Positions 1-6,585 of a DNA stretch of 64,000 nucleotides are shown piece after piece. The number at the start of each line of letters is the position of its first letter. The stretch's first letter is position 1. A model generated the notes under the pieces. The model did not search any database. It saw nothing but the letters and a program-made list of their open reading frames with translations, and had not been told where the DNA came from. Position numbers and translations under genes: made by a program. The stretch is from a bacterium (GTDB lineage Bacteria > Electryoneota > RPQS01 > DYHQ01). The stretch is taken from the NCBI GenBank assembly GCA_030622545.1, contig JAUXGA010000010.1, positions 1-64,000 on the forward strand, given 5' to 3'.

Positions 1-720
1 TACAGTTCTCATCCCAAGCGCAAGAAAAAATGGGAAGCGCAGGCGAGGCAAGGTTTGTCGGCGCAACGTTGGGCGCAGGAAATGGAAATTTCCTTTGAGA
101 GTAGCAGCGATTCGGTTTACAATGAATTCGACAGAGTCCTGCACATCCTGAGTGAACCGTGGCGCGTGCGTACCGATTGGCCGCTCTATCGCGCGATCGA
201 TTTCGGCTATCATCATCCGTTCGTGCTCTGGATTCAGGAAACACCGCAAGGCGACTTGATTGTTTTCGACGAATGGGCGGGAGAAGACAGCACGACCGAA
301 CAGATGCTCTTAGCGATTCAGCGTGTGGATTTGTCGCACGGTCTGGATGAAGCGTACATGCGGTGGAGCGCGTGCGATCCTTCGGGTGCGGCGGTTCGGG
401 ACAGCGGCATTTCGTCTGTGGATATTCTGCAGCGAGCGGGCATCAAGCTCCGGTATCGCAATTCGCACATTGCCGCCGGAGTCGAACTCGTGAAATCATT
501 TCTCGAAGATGCGCGCCGGAATGTCCGCCTTCGCTTTTCACCTCGCTGCAAAAAAACGATTGCCGATTTGGCCGGTTATCGCTGGGCGGCGGGGCGAGAC
601 GAACCGCTTAAAGACGGTCGTTCGGATCACTCAATGGACGCGCTGCGTTACTTCATTATCAATTATCAGACACACACGGAAGCGATTGTTATGCCGCGCG
701 CATTCAGTCTGCCGCGATGA
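1..720 (+). CDS. terL: Phage terminase large subunit, C-terminal part (cut by window start)
   Basis: The frame is open from the first base, so this is the 3' part of a longer gene; the TTG at 55 is probably not the start. The product is the nuclease half of a terminase large subunit, the motor that packages and cuts phage DNA. Seen: an RNase H-like first strand with the acidic residue in AIDFGYHHP, then an acidic second site around ACDPSG, and near the end DHSMDALRY, which fits the last metal-binding Asp and the DALRY signature of terminase nuclease domains. The ATPase half must lie upstream of the window. The portal gene follows after 30 bases, the normal head-module order. Family assignment is from motif recognition only. 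Confidence 0.85.
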   Translation, partial: YSSHPKRKKKWEAQARQGLSAQRWAQEMEISFESSSDSVYNEFDRVLHILSEPWRVRTDWPLYRAIDFGYHHPFVLWIQETPQGDLIVFDEWAGEDSTTEQMLLAIQRVDLSHGLDEAYMRWSACDPSGAAVRDSGISSVDILQRAGIKLRYRNSHIAAGVELVKSFLEDARRNVRLRFSPRCKKTIADLAGYRWAAGRDEPLKDGRSDHSMDALRYFIINYQTHTEAIVMPRAFSLPR

Positions 721-750
721 AAAATCAAAAACTAAATAAGGTATCTGAAC

Positions 751-2097
751 ATGAAATTCCCTTTCCGAAAATCCACCGCCCGACCTGCGGCCAAGCCGCG
801 TGCGGAAGGCCGCCGTTCGGTGCGCGATGTGACGGCGATGGGTCATAGTGGAATCCAGCCCGCCGAACTTCAACCTGTCACCGGTAATCTCTTTTCAACG
901 ACGTTGGACGGTCAGGATTTTTTCTGGCTGGGAGCGAATCGGGCGGCCTTCTATCGCTACATGCGTGACCACATTCCCATCATTTCATCCGCCATCTGGT
1001 CGTGGGTGCATCTGTGCAGTACTCCGCAGCGATGCGTTCTCACGGGCAGCGAATCCGAGAAGGAAGCCGCTCGCGCCATTCTGGATGATCTCGACCGGCG
1101 CATCTTTGAGAATCCCTTCACGCGTCGGCCGGGGATTACTCACCTGACGGAACTCTTCTTTCTCGAACTTTTCACCACCGGACGTTTCGCGGGAGAAATC
1201 GTTCCGCTGGCCGACGGCAGCGGCATCGACTACTTCCAAACAATTGATCCGGACATTTTACAATGGAAGCGCGACGGGCGATGGACGGCGTATTTCGAAG
1301 ACGAATCCGAGCAGCAGCATCCGCTCGACCCCGCGCGTTTTTTCTATGCCACACTGGAAAACGACATGCATGATCCGCGCGGCATCGAACCACTGGCGTC
1401 GATTCCTTTTGTCGCGCAGATACAGGAAGCGCTCCTCTTCGACATGGCGCGCTCATCCCGCAACGCGGGAACGCCGCGTCTGCAAATTCGCATCACACCT
1501 CCGCCGGCATTTGCCCATGAAAGCGAGAGGGAATACCAGAAACGTATCAATCAGTATTTCGACGACACCATTTCGCAATTCTCGCATCTGGATCCCGACG
1601 ACAATCTCTTTACATGGAGCGATGTCGAAGTGAAGGTGATTGGCGGCGAGGAAGGCCGCACCTACACGTGGCGGATGAATCGTCAGCAGGTCATCGAGGA
1701 TGTCATCTCCGGTCTGCATCTGTTCCCGTGGGTGTTAGGACGCTCACACGGCACGACCAAGAACTGGGTGGAAGCGCAGTTCAATCTTCTGATGCAAATC
1801 GTGGATATCGTACAGGATATCGGAACGTCGCTGGCGAACTGGCTACGAAATACGGAACTGCGGCTGCGCGGCAATACGGCTACGGTAGAGCATGTCTTCT
1901 CGCCCAATCAGGATCCGTTCATGCTTTCAAGAATGCAGTCTCGCGCTGTCGAATTCGACACCATCGACAAGAAAGTTCAGCGCGGCTACATCTCGAAAGA
2001 TGACGGAGCCCGGCTGCTCGGTCTTCAGAAAGCATACAAATTGGATGAATCCCTTGCTCCATCCTCCCCAAAGAAAGAGAAGAAAGGAAAAATATGA
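751..2097 (+). CDS. Phage portal protein
   Basis: 448 aa, the usual size for a portal protein, the dodecameric ring at the capsid vertex through which DNA enters. It lies between a terminase large subunit and a protease-like gene, the canonical head order. The sequence is mixed alpha/beta and soluble, with a disordered basic N-terminus (about residues 1-30) and a Lys/Ser-rich tail (about 435-448). The middle has long amphipathic stretches compatible with the portal stem and wing. The stop overlaps the next start as ATGA, suggesting translational coupling. I place it by context plus general resemblance; no single diagnostic motif is visible. Confidence 0.75.
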   Translation: MKFPFRKSTARPAAKPRAEGRRSVRDVTAMGHSGIQPAELQPVTGNLFSTTLDGQDFFWLGANRAAFYRYMRDHIPIISSAIWSWVHLCSTPQRCVLTGSESEKEAARAILDDLDRRIFENPFTRRPGITHLTELFFLELFTTGRFAGEIVPLADGSGIDYFQTIDPDILQWKRDGRWTAYFEDESEQQHPLDPARFFYATLENDMHDPRGIEPLASIPFVAQIQEALLFDMARSSRNAGTPRLQIRITPPPAFAHESEREYQKRINQYFDDTISQFSHLDPDDNLFTWSDVEVKVIGGEEGRTYTWRMNRQQVIEDVISGLHLFPWVLGRSHGTTKNWVEAQFNLLMQIVDIVQDIGTSLANWLRNTELRLRGNTATVEHVFSPNQDPFMLSRMQSRAVEFDTIDKKVQRGYISKDDGARLLGLQKAYKLDESLAPSSPKKEKKGKI

Positions 2098-2804
2098 TGA
2101 TGATTCAAACTCTCGCAGGGCCGCTCATTGCCCTGTCGAATGCTCCCGCTAAGAGCGACTTGGATGAAATTCGCGTGCTGCCCAATCCCCCACTGGTGAA
2201 ATTAACCCTCGATGATATTCACGTGCGGCGATGCCGTTTGGCCGGAGATAGAGTGGATGCTCACGGGGGTTGTTTTCGCACGGCTGACCTCGACAAACTG
2301 CTTCGATTAGCTCATGGCGCTCCGGCTCTCATCGGTCACGACAGACGTTCCCCGGCGGTGGCGCGCTTTTTCGGCGGCAGCATCGAATCGTTTCAGGGAG
2401 GTCGCTACATTGTTCCCAAATTCTACTGGCCGCGCCATCATTCGGCGGCGGAAGATTTGCGATGGCAGATCGACACGGGAATTTTATCGGAAGCTTCCCT
2501 CGCCTTCACGTTTGAACAAGCTACCTGCTCGATTTGTTCTCGCGACATCCGCGAATGCGAACACGAAATCGGTAAAGACTACGACGGTAAAGTTTGTTTC
2601 TACTACTACGATGGAGTGGAACGGGTTTTGGAAGGTTCGTTCGTCTATCGCGGCGCTGAACCGGGAACCGGTTTTCTGCACAGCCGCATTCTCGCGGGAG
2701 GCGCGCCCGCAAAACGGCTTGATACGTTGACACTCAAAATCGGCGGTCGCATCTATCATGCGCTGCCTTCGGAAAATGAAATTCTTCTAAGGAATATCTC
2801 ATGA
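2094..2804 (+). CDS. Putative phage prohead protease
   Basis: 236 aa. Residues around IGHDRR followed by a small-residue segment resemble the conserved His-Asp of HK97-type prohead proteases (normally in an L-x-N-H-D context). A later VLEGSFVYRGA resembles their conserved E-x-S-x-V segment that carries the catalytic Ser. Between them lies a Cys-rich insert, CSICSRDIRECEHEIG, which could bind a metal; this insert is unusual for the family. Such enzymes trim the scaffold and capsid during head maturation. The gene starts with an ATGA overlap on the portal gene and ends with another ATGA overlap on the next gene. It could instead be a related scaffold protein. The position after the portal supports the call. 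Confidence 0.6.
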   Translation: MMMIQTLAGPLIALSNAPAKSDLDEIRVLPNPPLVKLTLDDIHVRRCRLAGDRVDAHGGCFRTADLDKLLRLAHGAPALIGHDRRSPAVARFFGGSIESFQGGRYIVPKFYWPRHHSAAEDLRWQIDTGILSEASLAFTFEQATCSICSRDIRECEHEIGKDYDGKVCFYYYDGVERVLEGSFVYRGAEPGTGFLHSRILAGGAPAKRLDTLTLKIGGRIYHALPSENEILLRNIS

Positions 2805-3271
2805 AAACTCTCGTCAAATCGCTTATCACATTCGTGTTTCTCTATGGACTCGCCCTGCCAAATCTCGCGCAGACCCGGCAGACGCAGGCGATTTTGAACG
2901 CGTGGGACAGTGAAGTCACCACTGATATTTTCGCTGATACTATCACGTCCGACATCAAATACTCCGATACTATCTGCGTCGACCGCTGGAGCGGCTCTCC
3001 ACGCGAAACATTCCTGTACCTGCAGATCGACAGTACGGAGTTCACCGACGATGTCACCATGTGGGTCACGCCCGAATATGCACTCAGTCTCACCGGACCC
3101 TTTTATACCAGAGAAACCAACATGGCTGCAGCTATGCGAATGCCGACCAGTTTCAGTTCAGTCGGCTGCAAAGTTACTTATGTTTCACATCACGGCGCAA
3201 AGGCGATACGGTTTGCCTTTAGTTGTTCTGACACGCTCTACCTCCACGCGACACTCTGGATGAAACATTAA
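2801..3271 (+). CDS. Small secreted protein of unknown function in the phage cluster
   Basis: 156 aa. The N-terminus (Lys-rich start, hydrophobic stretch at about 9-20, then LAQTRQ) is a clear Sec signal peptide with likely cleavage after Ala in NLAQ. The mature part is Thr/Ser/Asp-rich, predicted all-beta, with four Cys that might form disulfides. I do not recognise the family. It is translationally coupled to the protease-like gene (ATGA overlap) and sits where a capsid gene would be expected, so it is out of place for a head module. It may be a lysogenic-conversion or periplasmic protein. Confidence 0.6.
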   Translation: MKTLVKSLITFVFLYGLALPNLAQTRQTQAILNAWDSEVTTDIFADTITSDIKYSDTICVDRWSGSPRETFLYLQIDSTEFTDDVTMWVTPEYALSLTGPFYTRETNMAAAMRMPTSFSSVGCKVTYVSHHGAKAIRFAFSCSDTLYLHATLWMKH

Positions 3272-3273
3272 AC

Positions 3274-3522
3274 ATGAACGGCGACCTGCAACGAACCATC
3301 GGCAGCCTCGAAGCTCAGGTGAGCAAATTGGTGCATGAAGTAGCCGAACTGCGAAGCGAACTCTCAGAGCTCCGCAACGGACTGCTGCGCGAAACCTTAA
3401 CGCATCACGAACGTATTTCCTCTCTGGAATCTTTTCGGCGTTGGGGAATCGGGCTTTTTACAGGCTTCGTCATTTCAGGAATCGCCGCTCTTTTGGGCGC
3501 GCTTTTCCGCATCATTATTTAA
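3274..3522 (+). CDS. XhlA-like coiled-coil membrane protein (holin-associated)
   Basis: 82 aa, starting 2 bases after the preceding stop. Residues 1-55 form heptads typical of a coiled coil (alternating Leu/Val with Glu/Arg), followed by one membrane helix at about 58-80 ending in basic and hydrophobic residues. This is the layout of the hemolysin XhlA family, small proteins that work with holins and endolysins in phage lysis. Its position next to another tiny membrane protein supports a lysis role. No endolysin gene is seen nearby. Confidence 0.6.
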   Translation: MNGDLQRTIGSLEAQVSKLVHEVAELRSELSELRNGLLRETLTHHERISSLESFRRWGIGLFTGFVISGIAALLGALFRIII

Positions 3523-3543
3523 CACACAAGAGGAGCAAGCAAC

Positions 3544-3711
3544 ATGCATAATTTCTGGAAATGGAAAACCTTCTGGGCGGCGATCGCTACGATTGCCACA
3601 GCCGTCGGCGCTTACGCGGCTGGCGAAATGGCGCTCTTTCAGCTTCTGCAGCTTATCACCACCTCCCTGCTGGCCGTTTTTCTCCGGCACGGCGTCGCCA
3701 AGGGAGGATAA
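3544..3711 (+). CDS. Tiny two-helix membrane protein, candidate holin
   Basis: 55 aa, too short for most gene callers. It has a strong ribosome site (AGAGGAGC, 8 bases before the ATG) right after the XhlA-like gene. The product begins MHNFWKWKTF, has an Ala/Thr-rich helix at about 11-26, a second hydrophobic helix at about 29-47, and a basic tail ending in KGG. Two short membrane helices and a charged tail are the pattern of small class II holins, and the Trp-rich start resembles other phage membrane proteins. The assignment is by architecture and context only. Confidence 0.55.
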   Translation: MHNFWKWKTFWAAIATIATAVGAYAAGEMALFQLLQLITTSLLAVFLRHGVAKGG

Positions 3712-3730
3712 GTTCCTTCGTAAAAGTGCC

Positions 3731-3791
3731 TCTCCGCACAACCTTTCCCCATAAAAAAGACGCGCCGGGAGGGCATCCGGCGCGTCGGGGA
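3731..3791. repeat. 61-bp repeat with terminator-like hairpin, copy 1
   Basis: A perfect 10-bp stem (3759-3768 with 3777-3786) around an 8-base loop, preceded on the plus strand by an A tract (3753-3758). Read on the minus strand it is a hairpin followed by T6, i.e. a Rho-independent terminator facing left. It differs at one base from copy 2 at 5791-5851; the hairpin core recurs at 6511-6546. It lies 20 bases after the last phage-like gene. Confidence 0.85.
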
Positions 3792-3945
3792 TGAGGAATT
3801 CGGGAATGAAACAAAACTTATGTACTTCTGGTTAAATACCGGAGAGGCAGATTTTCCATAACATATGGATTCTGTTTAGTTTAAAATAATCAGTATATTA
3901 AGCATATTTCACTTTTAAATCTTTTTAGAATCCGTGATTTTTCTC

Positions 3946-3973
3946 TTGCATAATTCCCGATAATTGTTATATT
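3946..3973 (+). promoter_or_regulatory. Possible sigma-70-like promoter of the three-gene module
   Basis: TTGCAT at 3946-3951, 16 bases, then TATATT at 3968-3973, about 35 bases before the first ATG. The whole stretch 3792-4007 is very AT-rich, unlike the phage genes before it, and holds no gene. FCB promoters can differ from the sigma-70 consensus, so this is tentative. Confidence 0.35.
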
Positions 3974-4007
3974 ATTATTGATTTAGGTTAAATACTTTCT
4001 ATAGCAA

Positions 4008-4658
4008 ATGACAATTGAAGAACTTCCTTCACAACTAAGGCCCGAACTTTGCGGAATAGATTTTGAGAGAACCTATACTCTTGCTGAACCGAGATTTTCG
4101 GATATTGACAGAGACCTCACCAATATTTGTTTCATCAAACTCAATCCTGAGCGTCCTGATCGGGATGTAGTAACAGACTCACGTGATGTTAGGTATAAAG
4201 TGGTACTTCAGGCAATCGACGGGGCATCCTGTGTGTGCCGCTGCCAGCGAAAATTTTTCTTCAACGAGGAACTCTATTCTACGGGTGGCAATCAAAGAGG
4301 AAGGGTTGTATATAGAGAATTGATTGTAGTTGAACCGGACTTTCGTGGCAGAAACATTGCTAGAAGTATAATACTGCAGGAAGAGAAAATCTTATTCAGG
4401 AAGTGGAAAGCTTCGGAGATTCAGCTATTAGCCGCGATAGATGGATCTCTGGTATGGACTAATCTGGAATTTAAGTATAAAATTGCACCGGAATCTTTGT
4501 ATCTTCTAAGAGAAATCTACAAGGCTAAATACCCGCAAGGAAAACCATCGTCAGAAATCGGATCCTTGGAAGATTTTCCGGAAGAATTTTGGCAATATGC
4601 CCATAGGAATAAAGTTACTTTCCATCTATATAAACCACTCGTGAGAGACAATGAGTAA
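4008..4658 (+). CDS. GNAT-fold acetyltransferase-like protein, candidate toxin of a TAC-like operon
   Basis: 216 aa. Residues about 100-150 carry the core of a GNAT fold: a strand (RELIVVEP), then DFRGRNIARSI, matching the acetyl-CoA pyrophosphate loop (R/Q-x-x-G-x-G/A), a long helix, the strand IQLLAAIDG, and SLVWTNLEF, like the family's last helix and strand. The roughly 90 residues before and 60 after are not recognised. In this fold the substrate is usually an amine on a protein, tRNA or small molecule. No Shine-Dalgarno is seen before the ATG. It overlaps the next gene by 8 bases and heads a compact operon with a SecB-like gene, the position of the toxin in known TAC operons. Codon use is more AT-rich than its neighbours, suggesting transfer. 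Toxicity is inferred; it might simply modify the partner protein. Confidence 0.6.
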   Translation: MTIEELPSQLRPELCGIDFERTYTLAEPRFSDIDRDLTNICFIKLNPERPDRDVVTDSRDVRYKVVLQAIDGASCVCRCQRKFFFNEELYSTGGNQRGRVVYRELIVVEPDFRGRNIARSIILQEEKILFRKWKASEIQLLAAIDGSLVWTNLEFKYKIAPESLYLLREIYKAKYPQGKPSSEIGSLEDFPEEFWQYAHRNKVTFHLYKPLVRDNE

Positions 4659-5166
4659 TTCTGAACTACAAGTCAGAACTGAAAATGGAAAAGTGGTTGG
4701 TCGAGTCCTTCTACGTGATGGCCAAATTCAGATTTCTGAAGATAGTGGCGAGGACTTCCGAAAAGCAATGGAATACATTCTCAACAAGAAGTCAACTATC
4801 TCCTACTGGAATGGCAAGGAAGTGGTGTATGCAAAATTACCTCGGGGCCCCTTAGATACCCTGGAGCTCCTACGCGATTACCTCTCCCACAATTACAAAT
4901 TCACGGTGAGTTTGGAAAAAGCCGTTTTACTGGGTCCACAGCTAACATTCTTTAGCCAAATTGAATCTTCGAGTATTCCTTTGCCGATTCGTAGGTTGAA
5001 ATATTTCAGGTCAATTTCTCCCTATTCAGCAATACGCCGTTTTTTTCAAGAAAGTCAGCATAACGGAATAGGTACGACAATTCACATTACTGACTCAAGG
5101 AATAGCGATAGCGAAGTACACCTGGCCAGAGATGCCGCAACCAACACCCCTGCTTTGGCAGCATAA
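4651..5166 (+). CDS. Unknown protein, candidate antitoxin of the TAC-like operon
   Basis: 171 aa, unrecognised. The start lies inside the preceding gene (8-base overlap) and the stop is 2 bases before the SecB-like start, so the three genes are almost certainly co-translated. The N-terminal 60 residues look like a small alpha/beta domain, followed by a helical part (PLDTLELLRDYL) and basic segments around IRRLKYFRS. The last 35 residues are Ser/Asn/Asp/Ala-rich and probably disordered. In SecB-controlled TAC systems the antitoxin carries a flexible C-terminal chaperone-addiction segment, which this tail would fit. No helix-turn-helix is obvious, so a classical autorepressor role is not supported by sight. 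Function is inferred from position only. Confidence 0.5.
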   Translation: MSNSELQVRTENGKVVGRVLLRDGQIQISEDSGEDFRKAMEYILNKKSTISYWNGKEVVYAKLPRGPLDTLELLRDYLSHNYKFTVSLEKAVLLGPQLTFFSQIESSSIPLPIRRLKYFRSISPYSAIRRFFQESQHNGIGTTIHITDSRNSDSEVHLARDAATNTPALAA

Positions 5167-5168
5167 CC

Positions 5169-5672
5169 ATGAATGAACCCGCTAGTTCAGGCATACAAAT
5201 GCTTGGCATTTATGTAGATCATATCCGGTACAATTTCGATTCTGGTGAAAAAAGCGTTACACCAAGCGATGTCAGTGCTGAGACTATAGAGTCAACTGCC
5301 GAAGGTGAAGATATTGTAGAACCTAGTAATGTAATCGATGTAGAAATCGGTGTAGAAATCAATAATCAAGATCCTTTTGGATTTCTCAGTCTATCTGTGA
5401 AATGCGACCATCCAAAAGATCAGCCTGTTGGTCATAGTGTTGAAGCTAGACTTATTGCAGCATATAAGAAGATTTCAGAGACAACAAGTGTACCTTTTGA
5501 CCAATTCCTGTCAACTCATGCTCCTGCTGCGTTGTATGCCTTCGCGCGTGAAATAGTTTTTTCCATAACAAGCCGCTCTCCCATACAACCAATACTTCTT
5601 GATCCTGTTAATATGTATAGAGTATTGAACGAAGGTATTCTGAAGTTTAGGCAACGTCAAGAATTAGCCTAA
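5169..5672 (+). CDS. SecB-like chaperone (TAC-type)
   Basis: 167 aa, close to SecB length (155 in E. coli). The C-terminal half contains PAALYAFAREIVFSITSR followed by LLDPVNMYRV. These align with the SecB core, where a Pro-x2-LFPYARE helix is followed by LAPVNFDALF. The N-terminal strand around MLGIYVDHIRYNF and the central strands also fit the SecB beta sheet. A 35-residue acidic Ser/Thr/Glu-rich insert after the first strand is unusual. SecB holds unfolded proteins; solitary SecB-like genes in toxin-antitoxin operons protect an unstable antitoxin. Here it is the third gene of the operon and not next to gpsA, grxC or other housekeeping partners of secB, so a TAC role is more likely than general export. 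Confidence 0.7.
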   Translation: MNEPASSGIQMLGIYVDHIRYNFDSGEKSVTPSDVSAETIESTAEGEDIVEPSNVIDVEIGVEINNQDPFGFLSLSVKCDHPKDQPVGHSVEARLIAAYKKISETTSVPFDQFLSTHAPAALYAFAREIVFSITSRSPIQPILLDPVNMYRVLNEGILKFRQRQELA

Positions 5673-5724
5673 TAGAAAACATATAAGAAACATGAAGGAG
5701 TTCAATAGACTCCTCAGATTGTTG

Positions 5725-5760
5725 ACAAACCCCGTCATTTTTGGCGGGGTTTGTTTTTTT
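5725..5760 (+). terminator. Rho-independent terminator of the three-gene module
   Basis: A perfect 10-bp stem (5725-5734 with 5745-5754) with a 10-base loop, running into T7 at 5754-5760. It lies 53 bases after the SecB-like stop and faces the right way to end the operon. A smaller hairpin at 5695-5713 precedes it. The rest of 5673-6104 holds no gene: it contains repeat copy 2 and the twin palindromes listed separately. Confidence 0.9.
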
Positions 5761-5790
5761 CTGTTTTATAGTGTATCACTCCAAAAAATT

Positions 5791-5851
5791 TCTCCGCACG
5801 ACCTTTCCCCATAAAAAAGACGCGCCGGGAGGGCATCCGGCGCGTCGGGGA
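5791..5851. repeat. 61-bp repeat with terminator-like hairpin, copy 2
   Basis: Identical to copy 1 (3731-3791) except for one base in the left part, and exactly 2060 bases away. The hairpin stem is 5819-5828 with 5837-5846, with the A tract on its left. As a terminator it faces the minus strand, although the gene to its left runs on the plus strand and already has its own terminator. Confidence 0.85.
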
Positions 5852-6008
5852 CAAGGAGCCGCGATTGTAGTAATAACAAAATACATTAGATTATCATGAG
5901 AGTCGCATGTTTGTTGTTAGAAAGATTCTGTGGGAGAGAGCTTGACTTTACGATTCAGTTGATATAAATTCTTTGCAAGTTCACTGCGAGTGAAAATACC
6001 CCCTATTA

Positions 6009-6064
6009 TCCCCCTACTGAAGTAGGGGGATGCGTCTTGTCCTTCCCCTACTTCAGTAGGGGAA
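6009..6064. repeat. Twin palindromes upstream of the DUF559 gene
   Basis: Two 22-base hairpins, 6009-6030 and 6043-6064, each with a 9-bp stem of C and G runs and a 4-base loop (TGAA and TTCA). Their central 17 bases or so are reverse complements of each other, so the pair could also fold together. A weaker C5/G5 palindrome lies after the DUF559 stop at about 6485-6505. Confidence 0.8.
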
Positions 6065-6104
6065 GTTAGAAGGGGTCAGAAAAATTATCCGAGGACAAGA
6101 ACAC

Positions 6105-6473
6105 ATGCCTCGATACGAGAAGATTCCATCCGAAAATTGGAAGCGCGCCCGCGAGATGCGCAATAATCTTACAAAAGCGGAGCGCGCTTTCTGGAGAGCA
6201 CTACGAGGAAAACAACTTGGAGTGCGTTTCCTCCGTCAACATCCAGTCGGTCCCTATATAACGGATTTCTTCACCTTTGAGAAAAAGCTGGTCATTGAAG
6301 TGGATGGCGATTCTCATGCGGAACCAAAGCAGGTCGAACATGACAGAGTGCGTGACGCGTATCTTAAGTCTCACGGGTTTCGTGTCAAGCATTACACCAA
6401 CAACGATATTCTGAAAAGCCTCGAGGGAGTGCTAAGTGACATCATGGAAGTGCTGCATGCTTCATCCGATTAA
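6105..6473 (+). CDS. DUF559 endonuclease-like protein
   Basis: 122 aa, the full length of the DUF559 family, small proteins with a restriction-endonuclease/Vsr-like fold. Visible family marks: an N-terminal RNNLTKAERAFWRALRG, then FLRQHPVGPYITDFF with the first acidic residue, EVDGDSH, HDRVRDAYL, and a closing FRVKHYTNNDIL strand. The acidic residues in DFF and EVDG would make the nuclease site. The cellular role of stand-alone DUF559 proteins is not established. The gene is flanked by palindromes and hairpin repeats, and it faces the giant gene tail to tail. Confidence 0.85.
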   Translation: MPRYEKIPSENWKRAREMRNNLTKAERAFWRALRGKQLGVRFLRQHPVGPYITDFFTFEKKLVIEVDGDSHAEPKQVEHDRVRDAYLKSHGFRVKHYTNNDILKSLEGVLSDIMEVLHASSD

Positions 6474-6510
6474 CCCCCTTCCGTCCCCCTGCTAAACCAA
6501 GGGGAAACTC

Positions 6511-6546
6511 ATAAAAAAGACGCGCCAGGAGGGCATCCGGCGCGTC
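6511..6546 (-). terminator. Terminator of the giant secreted-protein gene (hairpin repeat copy 3)
   Basis: Third copy of the hairpin found in the 61-bp repeats: stem 6519-6528 with 6537-6546 (one A-C mismatch), A tract on its left. On the minus strand it starts 40 bases after the stop at 6586 and runs into T6, so here it is correctly placed to end transcription. Similarity to copy 2 continues to about 6560. Confidence 0.85.
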
Positions 6547-6585
6547 AGGGACAAGGAGTCGCGGGAGGTGCGACTGCCTTGGGGC

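Noticed and set aside
3731-6560. The three hairpin repeats considered as integron attC sites
   Set aside because: No GTTRRRY/RYYYAAC core sites, perfect rather than bulged stems, and no integron integrase.
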